A stretch of 64,000 bases of DNA from Streptomyces sp. GQFP (GTDB lineage: Bacteria; Actinomycetota; Actinomycetes; Streptomycetales; Streptomycetaceae): contig NZ_CP089312.1 of assembly GCF_021545335.1 (NCBI RefSeq), positions 5,518,001-5,582,000 on the forward strand. Direction: 5' to 3'. A program made the translations under genes and the position numbers. Below the pieces are notes generated by a model. The model saw only the letters and a program-made list of their open reading frames with translations. It made no database searches and had not been told where the DNA came from. Shown here one piece after another: positions 59,572 through 64,000 of the stretch. Every line of letters starts with the position of its first letter. Position 1 is the first letter of the stretch.

Positions 59572-61059
59572 CACTCGGTCCAGCAGCAGTACCGCCAGGT
59601 CGTCCGTCAGCTCCCCGCCGTTCAGCCTGCGCACCTCTCTCACGGCCGCCCGCAGCAGCTTCTCGCCGCGCAGGCCCTGGGCCAGCTGGCGGCGGATCAT
59701 CGCCACCATGCCGTCCTGGCCGAGCCGTTCCCGGCCCTCGCCGACATGGCCCTCTATCAGGCCGTCCGTGTAGAGCATCAGCGTCCACTCGGCCCCCAAC
59801 TGCACCTGCGTACGGGGCCAGCGCGCCCCCGGAAGCAAGCCCAGCGCCGGGCCGTTGTTGTCGAACGGCAGCAGTTCCGCCACAGCGGATTCCGAAGGCC
59901 CCGAAGACCCCGAAGACCCCGAAGACCCCGAAGGCACGGGCGCCGGGCGTACCAGCAGCGGGGCCGGGTGGCCGGCCAGGCACAGGCCCGCGCTGCGGCC
60001 GTCCGGCGCGATGTCGACCGTACAGAGCGTCGCGAAGATCTCGTCGTTCTCGCGCTCGTGCTCCAGGACCTGCTGGAGCGTGCCCAGCAGCGCGTCGCCG
60101 CACAGGCCCGCCAACGTCAGCGCGCGCCACGCGATCCGCAGCTCCACACCGAGCGCCGCCTCGTCCGGGCCGTGCCCGCACACGTCGCCGATCATCGCGT
60201 GGACCGTGCCGTCGGGCGTACGGACCGTGTCGTAGAAGTCGCCGCCGAGCAGCGCGCGGGAGCGGCCGGGGCGGTAGCGGGCGGCGAAGCGCAGTGAGGA
60301 GCCGTCGAGGAGCGGGGTGGGCAGGAGGCCGCGTTCTAGGCGGGCGTTTTCCTGGGCCCGCAGCCGGGACTCGGTGAGCCGGCGTTCGGCCTTGTCGGAA
60401 CGTTTCCTCTCCACCGCGTAGCGGATCGCGCGGCTCAGCAGCCGGCCGTCCAGCTCGTCGCGGAAGAGATAGTCCTGGGCGCCGACGCGCACGGCCTCCG
60501 CACCGCGTTCGGCGTCGCCGGAGGCGGTGAGCGCGAGGACGGCGTGCCGGGGCGCGAGCCGCAGGACGTGCTTGAGCACCGCCAGCTCGTCGTCGCTGCC
60601 GTCGTCGGTGATCGGGGGTGACGGGGGCGCGGGCAGCGCGAGGTCCAGCAGGATGCAGTGGACGTCGTCGGTGAGCAGCCGCTCGGCCTCGGTGAGGTTG
60701 CGGGCCGTACGGATGCGGATCGGCTTGCCCGTGGCGTCGAGCAGCTCGGGCACGACGGGCGAGCCGCCCGGGTCGTCCTGGATCAGCAGCAGGGTCAGCT
60801 GCGTGCCGGTGGCGGTCCCGGCGGTGATCCCGGTGGTGATCCCGGTGGCGTTGGCGGCGTCCGGGCCGGGTGTCGTCGGCTTAGGCGGAGCCACTTCGCC
60901 GGAAGGGCCGCCGGGGCCGCCGGGGCCGCCGGGGCCACCGGTGCCACCGGGGCCACCGGGAGCGCCTGCGGAGGGCGTCCCTCCGGGCACGGCCGGAGCC
61001 TGCGCCTGACCGTTCTCGACGGCCGGGATCGCTCTCTGCCGCGGTACGGGTACGGGCAT
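59566..61059 (-). CDS. SpoIIE-type PP2C phosphatase with response-regulator-like domain
   Basis: 497 residues. A Gly/Pro-rich N-terminus (GGPGGTGGPGGPGG) precedes a receiver-like domain (about 88-215, LTLLLIQDDPGG; CILLDLALPAPP; AQDYLFRDELDG). A coiled linker (RRLTESRLRAQENARLERGLLPTPLLDGS) leads to the SpoIIE/PPM phosphatase (about 250-497) with LGGDFYDTV, MIGDVCGHGPDEA, LMLYTDGLIEG and LTDDLAVLLLDRV. It likely dephosphorylates an anti-anti-sigma factor. GGAAGGAAC before ATG 61059 sets the start. A GSSGSSGSSG insert is encoded by 9-nt repeats near 59897-59930. Confidence 0.9.
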   Translation of the reverse strand: MPVPVPRQRAIPAVENGQAQAPAVPGGTPSAGAPGGPGGTGGPGGPGGPGGPSGEVAPPKPTTPGPDAANATGITTGITAGTATGTQLTLLLIQDDPGGSPVVPELLDATGKPIRIRTARNLTEAERLLTDDVHCILLDLALPAPPSPPITDDGSDDELAVLKHVLRLAPRHAVLALTASGDAERGAEAVRVGAQDYLFRDELDGRLLSRAIRYAVERKRSDKAERRLTESRLRAQENARLERGLLPTPLLDGSSLRFAARYRPGRSRALLGGDFYDTVRTPDGTVHAMIGDVCGHGPDEAALGVELRIAWRALTLAGLCGDALLGTLQQVLEHERENDEIFATLCTVDIAPDGRSAGLCLAGHPAPLLVRPAPVPSGSSGSSGSSGPSESAVAELLPFDNNGPALGLLPGARWPRTQVQLGAEWTLMLYTDGLIEGHVGEGRERLGQDGMVAMIRRQLAQGLRGEKLLRAAVREVRRLNGGELTDDLAVLLLDRVA

Positions 61060-61383
61060 CGTCGTGGGTTCCTTCCCTCCCCCCGAGGGCACGATGGGCG
61101 AGGGGTCTCGATCCACCGACCGGGACCATAGCGGTTGACGGGGCAGGAACGGAATGGCGGGGCGGAGCGCCGGCGAGGTGGCACCGGTGTCATATGCCGT
61201 GTTCCGTAACGCACTTGGGCACCGGGTGGCCCCTCCGGGGATGACGAATGTCACGTCCGCGGGAGGGTTGGGAGAGGCCGATGGGTGCGGTGGGTCACGT
61301 GGGGCGGGTCACGCACGGTGCGGAATGTGCCGTACGGAATGTGACATACGGCGGGAAAGTGCCGTACGTGACGATTCGCGGGC

Positions 61384-62478
61384 TCAGTTGGGCCGGACCA
61401 CCCCGAGTATCGGCATCGACCCCGCCCCCGCGATCGTCACCGTCCGCCCCGGCCGCGGGGCGTGCACCATCGCGCCGTCGCCCACGTACATCGCGATGTG
61501 GCTCGCGTCGTCGAAGTAGATGATCAGGTCGCCGGGGCGCATGTCCTCGACGTCGATGTGGGGAAGCTGCGCCCACTGCTGCTGCGAGGTGCGCGGGATG
61601 CCGACCCCGGCCGACGCCCAGGCCGACTGGGTCAGGCCCGAGCAGTCGAACGTGCCCGGGCCCTCGGCGCCCCACTCGTACGGTTTGCCTATCTGGGCCG
61701 TCGCGAACTCCACGGCCTTCTCGCCCTGCGCGGTCGCCTTGCCGCTGATCTCGTCGAGGATGCCGGAGTCGAGCCAGGATGTCTGCGCCTTGTAGGCGGC
61801 CTCGCGCTCCAGCTCCGCGAGGCGTTCCTTCTCCTCCTTCTCCAGCTCGGACTCCAGCTTCTCGGCCGCCGCGATCTGCTCCTTGATCGTCTTCTGTGCG
61901 GCGGCCTTGGCCTTCCGGCTGGCCTCCAGCTTCGTCCACTGGGCCGAGGCGTCCTGCGCGTACTGCTCCAAGTCCTGCTGGGTGCGGGTCATTTCGGCGA
62001 TCAGGCCCGTGGTCGCCTTCTGGCCCTGCCGGACCCGGCTGACGCCCTCCAGCCAGGCCTGCGGATCGTCGCTGAGCCACAGCCGCGCCTCCGGCGGCAG
62101 GCCTCCGGAGCGGTACTGGGCGCGGGCGGCGGCACCCGCGCGGTCCTTCAACTCGGCCAGCCGCTCCTGCCCCTTGACGATCTCCCGGGCCAGTTCGACG
62201 ATCTCGGTGGACTGGCGCTCGGTCTCCTCCTCCGCCGCGTTGTACGCGTCCGTGGCGACCGCGGCGTCGTGGTAGAGCTTCTCCAGCCGCTTGTGTACGG
62301 CTTCCAGGTCCTTGTTCGGCGGCAGCGTCACGCTCGGGGCCGTCGGGGCCGTCGGGGTCGTCGTGGGCGACGGGGTCGGTGCCGGAGCCGCGAACGCGGT
62401 GCCCGCTCCGCCGAGGACGGTGACCGCGCAGACCAGTCCCACGGCTGCCGCGCCCCAAATCCGCTTGCCGGCTCCCAT
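61384..62478 (-). CDS. Secreted NlpC/P60 peptidoglycan endopeptidase
   Basis: 364 residues. A signal peptide (about 1-31, ends TAFAAPAP) precedes a long coiled-coil domain (about 55-235: HKRLEKLYHDAAVATDAYNAAEEETERQ; KTIKEQIAAAEKLESELEKEEKERLAELE). The C-terminal NlpC/P60 domain (about 255-364) has catalytic Cys in GTFDCSGLTQSAWASAGVGIPRTS and His in DASHIAMYVGDG. This RipA-like plan implies cleavage of peptidoglycan stem peptides at division or hyphal growth. The first 325 bp upstream of the phosphatase (61060-61383) hold nothing recognisable. Confidence 0.92.
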   Translation of the reverse strand: MGAGKRIWGAAAVGLVCAVTVLGGAGTAFAAPAPTPSPTTTPTAPTAPSVTLPPNKDLEAVHKRLEKLYHDAAVATDAYNAAEEETERQSTEIVELAREIVKGQERLAELKDRAGAAARAQYRSGGLPPEARLWLSDDPQAWLEGVSRVRQGQKATTGLIAEMTRTQQDLEQYAQDASAQWTKLEASRKAKAAAQKTIKEQIAAAEKLESELEKEEKERLAELEREAAYKAQTSWLDSGILDEISGKATAQGEKAVEFATAQIGKPYEWGAEGPGTFDCSGLTQSAWASAGVGIPRTSQQQWAQLPHIDVEDMRPGDLIIYFDDASHIAMYVGDGAMVHAPRPGRTVTIAGAGSMPILGVVRPN

Positions 62479-62561
62479 TCCCCGTACCCCCGAACCTCTC
62501 GCCCACCTGATTAACCGTCAGTAACTTACGGACGCCTGGGGGATGGTGGCATGTCACCGCG

Positions 62562-62591
62562 AAAAGAAACAGGCCTCCTGCGAGGTGCCTG
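62562..62591 (-). terminator. Hairpin with T-rich tail in the NlpC/P60 leader
   Basis: Read on the minus strand, CAGGCACCTC, GCAG, GAGGCCTG forms a stem-loop followed by TTTCTTTT. It lies 84-113 nt before the NlpC/P60 start codon, so it could be a leader attenuator. A GCGGGGGAC element is ~20 nt upstream. Confidence 0.4.
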
Positions 62592-62700
62592 CCCTTCCCT
62601 TGTCCCCCGCATGTGTGACGAACGAGGTACGGAGATCGTTGCCCGTGATTCGTGAGCAATTTGGGGCGCCAAGGAAGTAATCAAATACGCCAAAAGACAT

Positions 62701-63513
62701 CTAAAGCGGCGCCAACGCCCCCCACCCCACGGTCACTTCCCCCTGCCGCCACCGCGCCGGCCCGTCCACCACGGGCCAGTCGCCCGTCAGGTCGCGCACC
62801 GCCCGGATCCACCGCTGGCGTGCCCCGTACGAGGCGTAGGGCGCCGCCGCTGCCCACGCGCGGTCGAAGTCGCGCAGGAAGGCGTGCACCGGTTCGCCGG
62901 GGACGTTGCGGTGGATGAGGGCCTTCGGGAGGCGCTCGGCGAGGTCGGAGGGGCGGTCCAGGGAGCCGAGCCGGGCCGCGAAGGTGACCGTGCGCGGCCC
63001 TTCCGGCCCGAGGGCGACCCACACGTGCCGCCGCCCGATCTCGTCGCACGTGCCCTCGACGAGCAGCCCGCCCCCGGGAACGTCGGTGGCCGGCGCGAGC
63101 CGCGCGCACAGCCGCGCCCACACCCCGGCGACCTCGCCCTCCTCGTACTGCCGCAGCACGTTCGCCGCGCGGATCAGCGCCGGCCGTTCCGGGACCGGGA
63201 TCTCGAAGCCGCCGTGCCGGAAGACGAGCCCCTCGCGCTCGTACGGTTTCGCCGCCGCGACCCGCGCCGGTTCGATCTCGACGCCCACCACGCGCGCGCG
63301 TGGCGCCACGGTACGCAGCCGCGCCAGCAGCTCGACGGCCGTCCAGGGCGCGGCGCCGTACCCGAGGTCGACCGCGACGGGGGAGGGGGTGCGGCGGAGC
63401 GCGGCGCCGTGCGTGGCCGCGATCCAGCGGTCCATCCGGCGCAGGCGGTTGGGGTTGGTCGTCCCGCGCGTGACTGATCCCACGGGTCGGGTCGTCGATG
63501 CGCGGGCAGCCAT
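62701..63513 (-). CDS. Class I SAM-dependent methyltransferase-like protein
   Basis: 270 residues. The SAM motif is VAVDLGYGAAPWTAVELLARL, with VVGVEIEPARVAAA (motif II) and ALIRAANVLRQYEEGEV. The remainder is less typical of small-molecule methyltransferases (GGGLLVEGTCDEIGRRHVWVALG). The gene lies just upstream of mshA in streptomycetes. TACCCT 7 nt before ATG 63513 predicts leaderless translation. Substrate unknown. Confidence 0.83.
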   Translation of the reverse strand: MAARASTTRPVGSVTRGTTNPNRLRRMDRWIAATHGAALRRTPSPVAVDLGYGAAPWTAVELLARLRTVAPRARVVGVEIEPARVAAAKPYEREGLVFRHGGFEIPVPERPALIRAANVLRQYEEGEVAGVWARLCARLAPATDVPGGGLLVEGTCDEIGRRHVWVALGPEGPRTVTFAARLGSLDRPSDLAERLPKALIHRNVPGEPVHAFLRDFDRAWAAAAPYASYGARQRWIRAVRDLTGDWPVVDGPARWRQGEVTVGWGALAPL

Positions 63514-63703
63514 GCGTATGAGGGTAAGGGGCGGCTTGGTGTCGAACGGTTGAGCGGTAAAAGGTAATGATTGGGCAAAGAGGAAATGGGTTGCGCTCTC
63601 CTGGCGTTGACCCTTCGGACCCCTGTCGGACCTCCGCGAAGAGCGATCCGCGAAGAGGGATCCACAGAGGACGGCAGGAACGAGGCTGGAGGAGGAACGC
63701 CAC

Positions 63704-64000
63704 GTGAGCCAGTACATGGGCAGGCTGGGCCGCCGACGCAGGCCCCGTCGCGTAGCCATGCTCTCCGTGCACACCTCCCCCCTCCACCAGCCCGGCACCG
63801 GTGACGCCGGCGGGATGAACGTCTACATCGTCGAGCTGGCGCAGCGCCTCGCCGCGATCAACATCGAGGTCGAGATCTTCACCCGGGCCACCACGGGCAC
63901 CCTCCCCCCGGCCGTCGAGCTGGCCCCCGGCGTCCTCGTCCGGCACGTCGACGCGGGCCCCTACGAGGGCCTCGCCAAGGAGGACCTCCCGGCCCAGCTG
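63704..64000 (+). CDS. mshA: MshA, D-inositol-3-phosphate glycosyltransferase (5' part)
   Basis: The first 99 codons, running off the window. GTG 63704 is preceded by GGAGGAAC. The sequence RRVAMLSVHTSPLHQPGTGD, then AGGMNVYIVELAQRLA and VEIFTRATTG, is the GT-B N-terminal domain of MshA, with the GTGDAGGMNVY loop that binds UDP-GlcNAc and inositol phosphate. MshA makes GlcNAc-inositol phosphate, the first step of mycothiol biosynthesis. Confidence 0.95.
   Translation, partial: MSQYMGRLGRRRRPRRVAMLSVHTSPLHQPGTGDAGGMNVYIVELAQRLAAINIEVEIFTRATTGTLPPAVELAPGVLVRHVDAGPYEGLAKEDLPAQL

Noticed and set aside
62479..62660. c-di-AMP riboswitch as a firm feature
   Set aside because: Only fragments of the consensus are present and their spacing is wrong; kept as a low-interest lead only.

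Overview
The window is high-GC (about 70%) actinobacterial chromosome, almost certainly Streptomyces. The evidence is the codon pattern, GTG/TTG starts, many apparently leaderless genes (a TANNNT -10 box about 7 nt before the start codon), a TTA (bldA-type) codon in a regulator, WhiJ-like/DUF397 genes, RsiG and MshA. Gene order at both ends matches my memory of the S. coelicolor SCO4157-SCO4204 neighbourhood (protease, LacI, glnR ... nur ... rsiG ... XRE/HBHA-like, NlpC/P60, mshA). I ran no database search, so this is recognition from the protein sequences.

Layout. 1-14.8 kb is core: protease N-terminus, LacI regulator, GlnR, hydrolase, MoaD/ThiS protein, membrane protein, LmeA-like lipoprotein, a sulfurtransferase operon behind a cysteine-containing leader peptide, DUF1416/DUF3099, a WhiJ/DUF397 developmental-type locus, DsrE, three overlapping paralogous single-pass membrane proteins and a nitrobindin-like protein. 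A decayed IS605-type tnpB (14.9-15.9 kb) separates the latter from nur. 16-20 kb is core again: Nur, YgfZ, DTD, RsiG, Eis-like acetyltransferase. 20.2-29.1 kb is an unusual accessory cluster: three related GntR-type regulators, two HAD phosphatases, two tiny paralogous membrane proteins, a phosphotransferase and a two-domain phosphotransferase. 29.1-45.7 kb is mixed: TetR and a HelD-type helicase, a frameshifted nitroreductase-hemerythrin protein, a Ser/Thr kinase with a PQQ propeller, a UvrA-like ABC protein, AraC/VOC, an in-frame ECF41 sigma-rifampicin monooxygenase fusion, a GlxA-type regulator and GAPDH.

46.5-57.6 kb is a mobile-element zone. It contains two remnants of Tn7-like transposons (TnsA-like and TniQ-like genes, no TnsB/TnsC), each flanked by arrays of about 20-bp end repeats. 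It also holds two IS5-type insertion sequences and cargo: MerR plus methyltransferase, erythromycin-esterase-like protein, MFS exporter and small ORFs. 57.6-64 kb returns to core: XRE regulator, HBHA-like protein, DUF2516, SpoIIE-type phosphatase, NlpC/P60 hydrolase, a methyltransferase and the start of mshA.

Themes: nitrogen, sulfur and nickel regulation, developmental control (RsiG, DUF397 locus), possible rifamycin self-protection (HelD-like plus Rox-like), and an undescribed kinase/phosphatase/GntR cluster. Several intergenic regions are filled by structured Streptomyces repeats, including two palindromic elements with perfect 35-38 bp inverted ends.
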